Of a DNA stretch of 64,000 nt, positions 45,508 through 58,086 are shown piece by piece. The stretch covers positions 11,821,672 through 11,885,671 of the forward strand of contig NC_045144.1 of NCBI RefSeq assembly GCF_008831285.2, written 5' to 3'. Under the pieces are notes generated by a model. The model was not told the DNA's origin. It worked only from the letters and a program-made list of their open reading frames with translations, and searched no databases. The stretch comes from Nymphaea colorata. Lineage: Eukaryota; Streptophyta; Magnoliopsida; Nymphaeales; Nymphaeaceae. Both the position numbers and the translations under genes were made by a program. Every line of letters begins with the position of its first letter. Position 1 is the stretch's first letter.

Positions 45508-46557
45508 GTGTTTACAGCCTGTAGTGCAGGACGTTAAGCAGCCTGCTCCCCTTTCCCAAGCATCTCCTCTTCTCTTGTTCTCCTATTTTCTACATAATAC
45601 GGTTGCCGTGATTGAATCACATAGCCCTAATTCAACCCCACCACATCTCCCCTCCCCCTCCCGGCTGTCTTTCCAGTTTCCCCCAAGTGCCACCAACTCT
45701 AAGGTCTCCTTCCCTGGGTCAAGGCTGCTGAATAGCCGGACCCTGTGGCTGCTCCATTTCCAGCATCTCTGTCTCTCTCCAGTGCATCCCCTTTCTCTCC
45801 TTCTCTCTCACTCTCTCTATGATTGGAAATTTGGTATTTGCATGGTCTTTCATTTGTTTTGTTTTATTACTCGTTGCCTATGTGAATCTACTAATATGTT
45901 TTACTTTTGTGAATCTGTGGATGTGGTTTATGTGATCCTATGAATATATTGTTAATTTTTATTCTCATTATTGTTGTTGAGATCAAGATTAAGAAGGGAA
46001 ATTTTGGGAATCAAAATCTGATTCTGGAGATCAGTTCACCAATTTGTGAAATGTCCTGCTAAATGCCATGTATGTGTAGCTTCCTAAATCAGTGAATCAA
46101 GACTTAGTAGTAAGTTATTTTTTCTCTTAACTTTTGAAACTGGAACCTTAATTTTGTTAATGTTTTGAATTTGATAGATCATAGGTAGAAAATACCTGCT
46201 GCTCAGGCCTCCATGCAAAATTTCGTAGCTCTGCCCTTGTTTGACTCGTTAGATAATAGTCTAGTTTAGCAAAAGGTTTAAAATTTTCATTCAAAAAAAT
46301 TATGTAAGATATGTGATCTTTTAATATCTTACCAGTTTCATCTATGAGTTTTTTGTGTTCGTTTTTGTTTATTTTCATATTTCCTTAACATGACTTATAT
46401 TTCTTGTCTCTTCTGGAACTTTTTTTTATTTTGGTTTTATATGAATGATCACATTACTTTTGTCTCTTTCTGCAGGACCAACTCATTTAGGTTCAAGTGA
46501 ATTTCTTCTCAATTTGTATTAGCTGATCAAATTTTATCACACATTTGAATGTAAGAA

Positions 46558-46925
46558 ATGGGAGACGATGCCCAGTTACGTACATGGGTCTCTGAGAAGC
46601 TATTCTCAATCTTGGGCTACTCGTAGCCAGCAGTGGTCACCTTCATTATTGAAATTGGTAGGTGAAACCACTTTATTTTCGAGCTCAAGCTTGAAAGAAC
46701 TTTTCTTTAATTATTTTTTTTCCTTCTTTAAATTTAATTTGGATTTTGGAATTGGGCCATGTTTCTAATTCCCTGATGTATACACTTCTGCAACAAAAAA
46801 GTCAGCTTCACCAACTAATGTGGTTCAGAAACTTATTGAAAATGGCTTCTCATCATCAACAGTGACACACATATTTGCTGAAGCGATCTATTCTAAAGTT
46901 CCACATAAGGCTTCTAGTTTAAATG
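46558..46925 (+). pseudogene. PRP2/DEAH1-type splicing helicase N-terminal exons, copy 1
   Basis: Exon-like block 46558-46657 reads MGDDAQLRTWVSEKLFSILG followed by Y-S-stop: TAG at 46624-46626, where copy 2 has CAG (Gln). The block 46800-46928 gives KSASPTNVVQKLIENGFSSS and then FAEAIYSKVPHKASSLN, ending at a GT donor. These are the first conserved blocks of plant DEAH-box RNA helicases of the PRP2 type (LKTWVSDKLMSLLGYSQ..., FAEEI..KVP.K..G.N). The splice acceptor before the second block, AG in copy 2, is AA here. No helicase core follows. The parent protein remodels the spliceosome in the nucleus. Confidence 0.82.
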
Positions 46926-47076
46926 TAAGATTTGATTTCATTATGCTGTGCTTGCCAATGAGTACTTTAATTTTTCAGTAACTTGACTATCTGTGGTTCT
47001 ATGTCACATAGGTATGAGTACAGGTACAAGTGTGGAACACTTTCAAAAAATTTAGGTACAGGGGCACGGCTGTACA

Positions 47077-47102
47077 CACACACACACACACACACATATA
47101 TA
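47077..47102. repeat. (CA)n microsatellite in intron of copy 1
   Basis: A CA run followed by TATATA. Copy 2 has a shorter CA run at 52349-52364 in the same position. Confidence 0.93.
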
Positions 47103-47712
47103 CAAAAAAAGTTTTAAACAAACAAAACAATATAGAAAGTTCTATTAAAGAAAACTAAGTTGCTGGGAAAAACAACGATCTTCAAAAGATCTTGCTGGAA
47201 AATCCTGGTGAACAGGTGGAGTTAGATCACAGAAAACATGAACAACCCTTTACTTTCTGTCAAGGGCTCTTCATTTTCATCATATATGCACGATTGTTTA
47301 AAAAAAAAGAAAAAGAAAACTTAGGTGGACAAACATAAACTTGGTCAACTTTGACTGCATGTAGAAAATGATGGATACAGCCATGGGTGTTTTGATCACA
47401 CCTGAGACAGGTTTGCCCATGTTCTGGCCTCCTCTAAGGGTGTGCCCTTACAAGAGCATACCCGTGTCAACACAGGTACCTCACCCAAATAAAGGTACCT
47501 GTGTGACATAGCTGTGGTTTTATCTTTGTCATCGTTTGCATGATGAAATGATCTTCTATGTACAGCTATTCATGAAGAAACCTTCATTTCTTGTTTTCTT
47601 TTCTGTGTTTCCTGGATTTTTGAACTCGCACTATGACTTGGGAGGTTAGTATCTTGATGATTGTAATTCACTCAAAAGTCAAAAGATAATCATCCAGGCT
47701 TGTCAACAAGAA

Positions 47713-48893
47713 TGTATGTATGTATGACTTAGGTGAATTTTCAAAAACTAATTTGGTTTAGATTTGCATTTAGGACTCTAGATACAAGGGCATTACAATG
47801 ATTTTTGACACACAATATCTCGAGTTTTCTGTAGAGTTTCTCAAATCCATAAATTAATCATAATAAATGGTAATGATGATGATGATGATAGACTTGTCCA
47901 TCCCTTTGTTGTCAGTTTTTAGAATTTAAAATAATGTTTAATCCCTTAAGCTATGGTTCTTAAAAACTATGACAGGTGGAATGTCTTAACACACAAATTT
48001 TTGCTACTAAGAGAAAAGAAGCATGTCATATTCAATCACATTGTTCTTTTAAATTGAGAACATTTTCCCACTTTTCTCTAATAGTCATTTATGTGATACC
48101 GAGCAGTGGACCCAAGCTGACCCGATAAATTCTTGGGTCCAGTGGACCTTGGCATTTATGTGATACCTAGAAGTATGACCTGTGCCTCCACAATAATTTC
48201 TTCTTGAGGAATAGGGCTTTCCAATAAGCAAATTCATGTTAGGGTTTTTCACTTTTTAGAAGCGAGCAAGTTATAGGTTAAGTCGACATTGTGAGGTAAA
48301 TGCCTCTTTGTATTTTCCCATCTCATGTACTTTTAATTTTTTTTTTTGTTTTTCGCAATCGCTCCTTTCTGCAATAAATAAAGGTTAGGCAGAGACCTAT
48401 CCTCCCCACGAGTTTGCATCGGAGAGGGGAAATCACCTGAAGCCGATCTAACAGAGCATTTCTAAGCTTTGAGTGACTGGACATCAGATTGGTGTGGTTA
48501 GATTTATGAAAAGTCACTTCAAACAATGATTTTTTGGGGTATACATGGGGAGTGTTATTAGTTCATAGAAATAATTCTGGGTTCGTGTTTGAATTTGTAG
48601 CCATGTGAATATGATTTACGTGGTTCAAACCTATCCTGTGCTTTGAACTTGTCTGAAGTACGAGTTCTTATAAGGATGCAAAACTCAATGGGGGAAAGTT
48701 TTTCTGAATTTTGGGGTTTTGTGAATCCTCATATCGTATGCGAGTCCAAGAAAGCCAAAGAGATCAAGCATACTTAAAGTTAGAATTAAAAACTAAAACA
48801 AACTGATTTCTCAAATATGATTGCACAAATATTGCACATGAATCCTGCTGACAAGATCGCTAAAATTCTTATACAATGCAAACAGCTAAAGGC

Positions 48894-48932
<39 letters not shown>

Positions 48933-49059
48933 AATGTATGGACAAAGGGAGAAGGAAAATTTTGTACTAAAATTCGATCAATATATGCAAATACTATTAC
49001 TTCTATGTTTTCACATTAGTGTTCAGATAATGAAGCTGTTTTGATGCTTTTCATTTTAT
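47713..49059. other. Spacer between the two duplicated segments
   Basis: No gene recognised. Contains GAT trinucleotide units near 47870-47890 and the (TA)n microsatellite at 48897-48930. Confidence 0.5.
48897..48930. repeat. (TA)n microsatellite
   Basis: About 17 TA units. Confidence 0.95.
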
Positions 49060-52000
49060 TACGATCTCTTCCTTGTTATTGGCTGCTTCCCATTAGTGAC
49101 AATATAACACATAAGCTTGTAAATGTTTTATGGTCCTTGATTAATTTAACTGTTAAAAGGAAGGCCAAACGTCCTAAATATTCATGACATATATGGATAA
49201 GTAATTTGGAATTTTGGACAAGCTGGTTTTTTCGTTGTTGATGATTGGACCCTTGTTTTGTTCTTGAAGAACGCTTTCATGTATTCGATCTTATCCAAGT
49301 CTATGTAGACAAATAAATGGTTTGCATTCTGAGTTTGATCCAGCCCCTATTCATTGTTGATTTTACATAGGTAAATTAGTGTTTGGAAAGGTTTTAGTTC
49401 TGCATGGTTTAAGTTACATAAATTATGTTCAAAAGGCTCCATTACATGGTTTTTGTTCTGGTTGGTTTTAGACTAGTTCTTTGTATTTGAAGAAAGCAAA
49501 AACGTTGATAACAGAAAAATAGGTGCAAACAAAACCTCTATTTTTAGCTCTTATTCACCTTATTTGCCTATTTCACTTTGTTTTTTACTCTGTTGCAATT
49601 GTCTATAACTAAATGATAACATTGATTAGATGATAATATTGCTAGTTTGTTTTTTCTCCAACAAACATGCATTTTTTCAGACACTACATTTTCATACTTG
49701 TTGCACTTTTTGTTTTGATTGACTTATAGAAAGTATTGTTAGGACAGGTTAATTTGGCGATGACCCCACATATATCGATTGATTCATAATTGTATATATA
49801 ACTCGTTTTCTGTGGTTAATGCATCTCCAATTATAATATGAGAATGAAACTCAGAATACAAACAAAGGGACTTGATAGTGTGCTAGATACATTCTTATTA
49901 CATATGACATATACATAAAAAATAGCAAAAATATATGAAATAAATCTGCCATATATATGCTTGAGATAATGAAAATGAGACAAATGCATGAGGTTATCAT
50001 GCATTTCCAACAGGCATTGGCCCCTTCCACCTTTTATGGGCCCAACACACAACAGAAAATAGTTCTGAAATTAGGATTCCAGAAAATCAAACATAAAATG
50101 AACTTGGAAGAAGGAAAAGAATTCCTCTTCTGCCCTATCTAGGAGAATGATTTTGGAATTCTTGGTTCCAGAATTATTTTTCTGGGCCCTCAAATGAGCC
50201 TTTAGTTATTCTCATTTCTAATTCATTATGAATTCATTTGCTCATTTAGTTTGTTTTGTATGAATGGTAGGGGGGCACTTTTTGGAATTTCAAATCTTTT
50301 CTTTTACTTGTGGACACCAAAAAAATTTAAACAAAATGTAATTTCCAAAGGAGAAATTGCTTGTTATACCCTTCCACTTGCAAAACGATTTGAGGCATTA
50401 TGCCCTTTCACAATCTTAGGTGAAAGGACATAAGAAACAACCTGCTTCCGACATACCCCTCCTAGGAATTTGATGAGATTAGAATTTCACTGGTTCACAA
50501 TGTAATTTGTAAAAGTTGAATTAAAAAGTTAGAAACTATTTCATTTAGTCGCTTAATGCAATTGCAGAACAGTAACCACATTTTGGAATTTTTCTGAAAG
50601 AACTCCAAATTACCCCCCATCCTCTTTCGCTTACTTTTTCTTGAGCATGCACTCCAACTCCACTATAGAGGAGCACGACTCTCTTTCAGCTTGTGCGTAT
50701 TAAATCAGTGTTGACAGTGTTGTAGTGGAGGACGTTAAGCAGCCTGCTTCGTTTCCCAAGCATATCCTCTTCTCTTGTTCTCCTATTTTCTGTAGAATAT
50801 GGTTCCGGTAATTCAATCACATCCGTCAACAGAAAATCTTTCAGCCCCAGTCCTAATTCAACTCATGTTGATCTTTTAACCTCCCTAATCAACTCTCTTC
50901 AGCTGTCTTTCCCCCAAGTACAACCAACTCTCTCTCTCTCTCAGCATGAATGGCATCTCATTGCAATTATGGTAGGTGAGGGCTGCCGAATAGCCCGACC
51001 CTGTGGCTGCTGCATTGTCGAGCATCTCTATCTCCCTCAAGCACATCCCCTTGATCTCCTTCTTTCTCATTCTCTCTATGATTGGAAATTTGGAATTTGC
51101 ATGGTCTTTCATTTGTTTTGTTTTATTACTCGTTGTATGCGTGAATCTACTAATATGTTTCACTTTTGAGTATCTATAGATGTGGTTTACGTGATCCTAC
51201 AAATATATTGTTAATTTTTATTCTCATTGTTGTTGATGAGACCAAGATTAAGAAGGGAAATTGTGCAAATCAAAATCTGATTTTGGAGATCAGTTCACCA
51301 ATTTGTGAAATGTCGTGCTAGATGCCATGTAATGTGTAACTTCCTAAATAAGGGAATCAAGACTTAGTAGTCAGTTCTTTTTTTCTTTTAACTTTTGAAA
51401 TTGGAACCTTAATTTAGTTAATGGTTTGAATTTGACAGATCATAGGTAGAAAATACCTGTTGTTCAGGCCCTCCACAAAAATATTCCTAGCTCTGCACTT
51501 GTTTGTACCTGTAGGGTTCCTTTAGGTCTTTTTTTTCTTTCTTTTAGGTTGGACTCGTTAGATAATAGTCTAGGTTAGCAAAAGGTTTAAAATTTCCCTT
51601 CCAATATGTAAGATATTTGATTCTTTTAAGCTATGAGTTCTTTGTTTGTCTTTATGTTTATTTTCATATTTCCTTGCCATGGCCTACATTTTCTCTCTGC
51701 TGAAACTTTTTTCATTCTGGTTTTACATGAATGATCACATTACTTTCGTCTCTTTCTGCAGGATCAACTCATTTAGGTTCAAGTGAATTTCCTTCTGTTT
51801 CTCGATTTCTATTAGCTGATCAAATTTTATCACATTTGAAAGAAATGGGAGATGATGCCCAGTTACGTACGTGGGCCTCTGAGAAGCTATTCTCACTCTT
51901 GGGCTCCTCGCAGCCAGCAGCGGTAACCTTCATTATTGGAATTGGTAGGCAAAAACCATTTTATTTTTGAGCTAACGTTTGAAGGAACTTTTTTTTTTAA

Positions 52001-53030
52001 TTATTCTGTCCTTCATGAAATTTAATTCGGATTTTGGAAATTGGGGCATACTTCTAATTCGCTGATATATACGCTCCTACAGCAAATAAAATCTGCTTCA
52101 CCAACTAATGTGGTCCAGAAATTTATTGAGAATGACTTCTCATCATCAATAGAACGCACATTTGCTGAAGAGATCTATGATAAAGTTCCACATAACGCTG
52201 CTGGTTTAAATGTAAGACTCTATTTCATGATATTGTACTTTCCAATCAGTACTTTAATTTGTGAGTAACTTGACTATTTATGTTTCTATGTCTATATGTA
52301 TGGGTAGGAATACAGGTGTGAAACACTTTCAAGAAGTTTGGGGGCATACACACACACACACACATGTAAAACAAAAAAAAAAAGATTTTAAACAAAGAAA
52401 AAAAAACAATATAGAAAGTTCTATTAAAGAAAACTCAATCGCCAGAAAAATTGCTGATCGTTAGAAAATCTTGCCAAAAAATACTGCTGAACTGGTGGAG
52501 TTAGACCACAGTGAACAAGAACAACCTCCTAAAGGGCTCTTCATTTCCATCATATATACATGATTGTTTAAGAAAAAAAAACTTAATTATTGGACAAACA
52601 TGAACTTGGTCAACATTGATTGAATCTAGAAAATGATGGGTACGGCCAGGGGTGTGTTGATCACACCTGATATAGGTTTAGCCATGTTGTGGCCGTGTCC
52701 AAGGGTGTAACGGTACAAAGGCATACCCGTGTCAACATGGGTACGTCACCCAAATAAAGGTTGTGTGACATAGTTGTGGTTTTATTTCTGTCATTGTTTG
52801 CATGATGAAATGGTTTTCTATGTACAACTATTTATGAAGAAACCTTCATTGCTGTGTGACGCCGTTTCAAAGGTCTGTGTATACACCTATAAGAAATGAC
52901 ATGCAATAGAATATCTTGGTTTCTTTTCTGTGTTTCCTGGTCTGTTGAAGTGCCACTATGACTTGGTAGGTTAGTATATTGAACATTGTATTTCACTTAA
53001 ATAATCATCCAGGCTTGTCAACAAGAACGT
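49060..53030 (+). repeat. Segmental tandem duplication, copy 2
   Basis: The partner of 42580-47712, about 1.2 kb shorter mainly because it lacks the hAT-like element. Same orientation, start-to-start distance about 6.5 kb. The match ends in the third exon-like block (CATCCAGGCTTGTCAACAAGAA). Confidence 0.93.
51845..53030 (+). pseudogene. PRP2/DEAH1-type splicing helicase N-terminal exons, copy 2
   Basis: Block 1 (51845-51944) reads MGDDAQLRTWASEKLFSLLG, S-S-Q, then AAVTFIIGIG to a GT donor. Block 2 (52083-52211) follows TACAG and reads QIKSASPTNVVQKFIENDFS, then TFAEEIYDKVPHNAAGLN to GTAAGA. Block 3 begins at 53013 after CATCCAG with CQQER, equivalent to the YQQQERE start of the next helicase block, and then matches nothing. 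Joining blocks 1 and 2 at the obvious GT-AG sites leaves block 2 out of frame. The DEAH core and RecA domains are absent. An upstream non-coding exon may start after TTTCTGCAG (51762). Confidence 0.82.
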
Positions 53031-53034
53031 CGCA

Positions 53035-55085
53035 TTCTCCTAAGTATTTCCAGAACCAATGTAGGGATTGGTATTGCAAAATGGCCATTTCAAGATTTTG
53101 TGGGATCCAAGATTTGGGGAATGATGCATTGGGTCGTTTAGGAAGCAATATGAATTCTTGTATAAGCACAAAAATTCATAACTGTCAAAAAGTAAGCTGC
53201 TCTCTCTCTCTCTCTCCCAACCCCCACCCTTCTCTTGTTCTTTTACAAACATGGAAAATATGAAGGAATGTTTATGTTTAATAGTTTCACACACTCATAT
53301 AAAGAGAGGGAGAGAGTGCGTGTGAGAGATAGGGGCGTTAATGGAATTAAGGGCAAAAGTGTTATGTGCACTAGATTCTGTTTTAAACTTCCTCATGAAG
53401 TTAAAGTTCTTGTTGGATATAAACTTGCTATGGAAAAACAATTGGAATGAAATTTGAACATTAAGATATAGTATGGCCAAATCCACCAAGTCAAAACACT
53501 ATTCTCAGCCATACGACCTGGAGATATCAGACAGCATAAGTAAATAGTCGAGCTAAGGGGCAGGCAGGTCGAACAAAACTCTTTTTTTTTTTTTTTTTTC
53601 ATTTCCTTTGTCATGTTGCCTCTCCTCTCTTCCCCTTACCTACCTGCGCATACACACCATCAGCTGGGCTGCCACCACATGTCCTCTGCTCTACCAGCTG
53701 TTGAGTCCTCACCACGTTGCTGTATCTGGTACACCCGCTGTTGTTGTCTCTCTGTACTCTCTTTTCTCTTCCCCCATTTCCCCATGGCCTTCTACCCCCT
53801 TTCTTTCTCTTTGGATAGGAATCTCTGTGTTGGCTACCCCTTTCTCCCAAGAACATCCACCAACCAGCCTTTGCTGCTGCTTAGTCCTCCAATGAGTGTG
53901 TGTGTGTGTGTTTTTTTTTTCAAAAGACATATGGGTCTTCCACGAGCCGGTTTTGGTTTGACCATTAATTTTTTTTCATCCTTTTACTCCTCCTCTTGTT
54001 GTAGTTGAGGGTTCATCCATTTTGTTTGCTCACATGCTTCTTGGTTTTACGATTATAGGTGATTCCATATTTATGTCTTTGAGGATTGTGAATTAATACC
54101 TTGCTCCCAAATCTAATTTATTTTGCTAGTTAAGTTTGTAGACTTTGTCAGTGGAGAAAAAAAGGGGAGATGCAGTGCATTGATTTTTTTTTTTTTTTTC
54201 GAGACATTTTGAAGGAGGTGATTGGAATCAAAATGGCTTTTCTCAACCCACAACACCTTTGCTACAAGAGAAGACAAAGTTTATGTTTAATATTGTATGC
54301 TTGCTGGATACTTTATGTTTGTGACTAAGAATGTGGAAGAAAGTTAATTTAATTAGTGTATGGTCTTAGTTTTGATCCTCGTCGTTAAAACGATGAGGTG
54401 ATGCAAAGCGATGAGGTGATGCAACTTGAAATACATAATCTTCACAAAATTATTTTTAAAAATGAAAAAAACAACTAAAATAATGTCAATCCTTTGATTT
54501 CATTTTTAAAAAACCAAACTCTTTAAGAGATTGAATGATGATAGTTAATTAGCAAACTTGCTCAAATAAATTACGAACTTTTTCCTTCCTAATCTCTTAT
54601 TTATATATATAATCTATGATTCTATATATATAATTATGTACTGCAAAGAATGAATTATTCGATGAAGCATTTAGTTGCGATGCATCCCAAATTTGAACTC
54701 CAACACAAAATGTTTAATTAAATTATTATAATAAATAAGATCATCTTGTTTCAAATTTATATACATTTCAATCTTCATTATATGAATGGTTATGAGTTCA
54801 TTTGCACATTTGTTTTGTCCAAATTGACATCGTATAAAAGTTGTTATCTTTCACAAACGATATACACATGAATCCACTATTATCTTTCACAAACGATTTA
54901 CATATGAATCTACGGTATGTCTCTCAATGCATTAACTCCAAAGAAATCTAAACCATTGGAGATTACACTTTAAGCATAACACATGATCTATTAGTGCAAG
55001 AAATGATAAAATAGAGTCCACAAATAGCACTAGGAAAAGATATGAGAAAAATATTTCAATGTGACAGACAAAAAAAATGTCAAAA
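53035..55085. other. Unassigned AT-rich region with poly-T and pyrimidine-rich patches
   Basis: No gene recognised. Poly-T runs lie at 53583-53600 and 54187-54200, a (GT)n run at 53896-53911, and (CT)n at 53202-53217. Pyrimidine-rich open frames at 53608-54008 have no motif. GATGAGGTGATGCAA repeats in tandem near 54392-54424. Confidence 0.5.
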
Positions 55086-55089
55086 AAAT

Positions 55090-56860
55090 AGTACAGTGTG
55101 ACAAACAAATAACTCCATACCTAGTCATAGACCTTCTAGTACGTAGATCACTTGCCCAATATATGTCACAATAGGCAGTAATCACTAGTAAAGACTTATT
55201 AGGATGCAATCTCTTTGGAATTTCATACACTAAACCATTTGTGTTAATGTCCTTTGATTCATATGAGAATTCTCTTTGCAGCCTCCATATAACTAACTCT
55301 TGGATAATGCATATATTGAGAAATGTGATTGATACAAAAAAACCAAATCAAGACAAATGGAGGTAAGCTATTGCAAAGCCCTACCAAACTCTGAAAACCA
55401 CTAGTTGGGCAAAGGACCATATGTCTCCTTGTTCAACTCATGTTCGAAATTTATGCTTAATAAGAGTTTTAACAGGTATGCAATTTTTCACACCAAACTT
55501 GTTAAGGACATCCATAACATACTTGTATTGTGTCAACACAATGGCATTTGCAGTTTTATCTACATGTATTCCCAAGAAAAATCTCAAGGGTCCCAAGTCC
55601 TTCATATGAAACTTCTGATGCAGCATGCACTTTAGTTCATGAATGTGTTTTGCACTATTCCCTATGATGACAATGTCATCTACATAGACTAGTAAGATGG
55701 TTATTCCATATTTGTCATTATGAATGAAAACAAAATAATTACATTGACTCCTCACAAAACCAAGTGGCATGACGCCCCAGATAAAAGCATCAAACCAAGC
55801 ATGAAAACCTTGTTTGAGACCATATATAGCCCTTTTAAGCCTTAGTATTATAGATAGAGAATCATCCTCTGAATATCTAGGTGGATGCTCCATGTATACT
55901 TCCTTTTGAAGACTACCATGGAGGAAGGTGTTCTTGACATCCATTTGAAAGAGAGGCCATTTGAATATAGCAGCCAAAGATATAATGACCAAGATGGTAC
56001 CCATTCTCACAATAGGACTGAAAGTTTCATCAAAGTCAAGTCCATACTCATGTGTATACCCTTTAGCCACTAGGTGTGCCTTGTAATGCTCTATAGATCT
56101 ATGTGCCTTATGGTTTATTTTTGTAAATCCATTAGCAACCAACAACATTCTTGTCAATAGGTCTTGAAACCACTTCGCATGTACCACATTCATGTAAAGC
56201 TGTGATTTCTACATTCATTGCATTGACCCATCTCGAATCTCCACATGCTTCGTCGCATTCATGTTTGATGGATAAATCTGAAAATCATGAGAAAATGTTT
56301 TATATGAGACCCACCTTTCAGGTTGATTATGCACATAAGATGATCCTCATTATATAATAGTTGAATTTCTATGATCTACTAAATCTTTGTCGCCTTCTAA
56401 GACTTCTGGTTGAACTTAGGAGGTGTCATCATGTGTAGCAATCTTTAGAACTGAATTTTCAGTCATTGTGTGTTGTAGACTCATTGACTTGTCATCACAT
56501 GGTTTGAAGATGATTTTGGTCTCATAGAGTAAGTCTGCTAAAAAAATTGAAATTGCTGGTTGCCACTGAAGACTTTCTTATTTGAATTATTTCACCATAG
56601 TTAGCTTGAATAGTGGCAGCATCTTCACCCACTTCATTTTTTGTAGAAAGATGAGCTTGAACTTTCCCACATGGCCATAGTGAGGATTTGGCCGATCGAG
56701 AGCCATGAGTTCTTTCATAGCTTGGATCCACCCTTCGTGTTGTAAGCCCTCAGGAACATTTTTAGGCTCAGTTGGAATAGAGGCAAGAAGACCATAGTGA
56801 GGATTTGGTTTCACCGTGCCATCTTTGGCCCGAGTCATCATTGGGTGGTTATTTATTCAT
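55090..56860 (-). pseudogene. copia reverse transcriptase and RNase H start
   Basis: The best piece is an uninterrupted 251-codon frame (56193-55438): HKARLVAKGYTHEYG-like start, DYDETFSPIVRM-like block, WPLFQMDVKNTFLHGSLQKE, RLKRAIYGLKQGFHAWF, the active site LLVYVDDIVIIG (about 55690-55655), FHMKDLGPLRFFLGI. Upstream, KPNPHYGLLASIPTEPKNVP (56800) is the copia linker, but a 17-bp repeat at 56675 and 56792 marks a scrambled joint before RT. Downstream, YCDIYWASDLRTRRSMTRYG (55160-55105) is the RNase H start, and then the match stops. Confidence 0.9.
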
Positions 56861-56989
56861 GGTTGACCTTGTTTGGTCACTCGCTGCTGCTCAAGGTAAC
56901 CAGCATGAGAAACTGGTTCGTGATCTTTGTTGTCCATATTTGGAGCAAAATGTTTTGTTCAATAAAGGGTGTAACTGGAGCATCATTAT

Positions 56990-58030
56990 GCATTTGAGTG
57001 ATAGAGTGAGCCCCATCAAAGACGTCCTTATGATCTTGGGAGGCAAAGTCATTCCAACTTCATCAGCAGCATTTGTAGATGAAAATAAAGCTCTTGGTTG
57101 TGTGAACAGAAAATATTCATCAAGCATCACATGCCTGGAAATATTAATTCACTCACTTGGAGGATGAAGACACCTATAGCCCTTATGAATGGAGTTGTAG
57201 CCAAGAAACACATATGGAAGTGATCGAAGTTCAAACTCATTTTTAGCATAGTCCCTTAGGGAAAGCATCGACTACCAAAGGCTCTTAAGCATGAATATTT
57301 TGGTTGCCACTTATAGATGCATTCAAATGGTGACTTCCTTTTTAATGTAAGCATAGGAAGGCAGTTTATTAACCAAGCAGCCGTGAGAAAAGCATCAACC
57401 CAATACCGTAGAGGAACATGGGCTCAAAAGAGCATTCAATCCCAAGTCTACAACAGATCGATGACATCTTTCAGCCATTCCATTTTGAGCAGCAGTTTTA
57501 AGACAACATTTTATATGTGAAATGCGATGATTCTTTAAATATATGTCTAGTCTATGAGTAGAAAATTCTCCTGCCTCGTCTGTTTGTAATACCTTCACTT
57601 GTTTCTCATATTGGCGCTCAACAAGGGTGTGAAAATTCACAAAGGTCTAGAAAAAATCTGATTTGTAGACAAGTGGATATAACCATAGAAAACATGTAGC
57701 TTCATCTACAAAAACAACATTAAAACGATATTTTTGAGTGGAATCAATAGTGCCGGCCCTCATAAATCACAAAGGATTTTTTTTTTTTTAATAAAATCTC
57801 GCAATGTTCTTCAACTGGCAAACAGGACAGTCGACACATTTTACCAAGCTGGCAACTATCACAAACTGAGCAAACTTAACATTATGCACCATAATATTTA
57901 TTTTTCTTCTAGCTAAAACATCAACAACTTGATAGTGAGGATGGCCTAGGTATTGATGCCAGACCCCTTTCTTGGTTGAACGAAACCGTTTACAAACAAA
58001 CAATGCAAACTGATCATTACTCTTCACATC
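56990..58030 (-). pseudogene. copia GAG-pre-integrase and integrase remnant
   Basis: The minus strand 58027-57788 gives KGVWHQYLGHPHYQVVDVL and then CVDCPVCQLKN, the H-x3-4-H...C-x2-C zinc-binding block. From 57640, VLQTDEAGEFSTHRLDIYLK then TAAQNGMAERCHRSVVDLG are the integrase D and E catalytic blocks (D-E-A-G-E-F stands for the usual D.GGEF, and N-G-M-A-E-R for NG..ER). 57300-56990 continues the C-terminal integrase with frame breaks (YSFGCKCY-like region lost in stops). Confidence 0.85.
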
Positions 58031-58086
58031 TCTATTTTTGTTGAGTTTCTTCTTATTGTCAACAGCTTAGAGACCTTCAGCCTGAC

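Larger units (their letters stand above)
42580..47712 (+). repeat. Segmental tandem duplication, copy 1
   Basis: From the TCTTCCTTGTTATT block at about 42580 to TCCAGGCTTGTCAACAAGAA at about 47712, this sequence is paralogous to 49060-53030 with the same order of landmarks: AGGCCAAAC(A/G)TCCTAAATATTCATGA, GGACGTTAAGCAGCCTGCT, GATTGGAAATTTGG, GGGAGA(C/T)GATGCCCAGTTACGTAC. Copy 1 carries an extra 1339-bp hAT-like element. The copied unit is the 5' part of a splicing-helicase gene with upstream DNA. Confidence 0.93.

Noticed and set aside
53608-54008. Pyrimidine-rich open frames on both strands (95-131 codons)
   Set aside because: Low-complexity Ser/Leu/Pro/Cys sequence with no domain and opposite-strand frames equally long.
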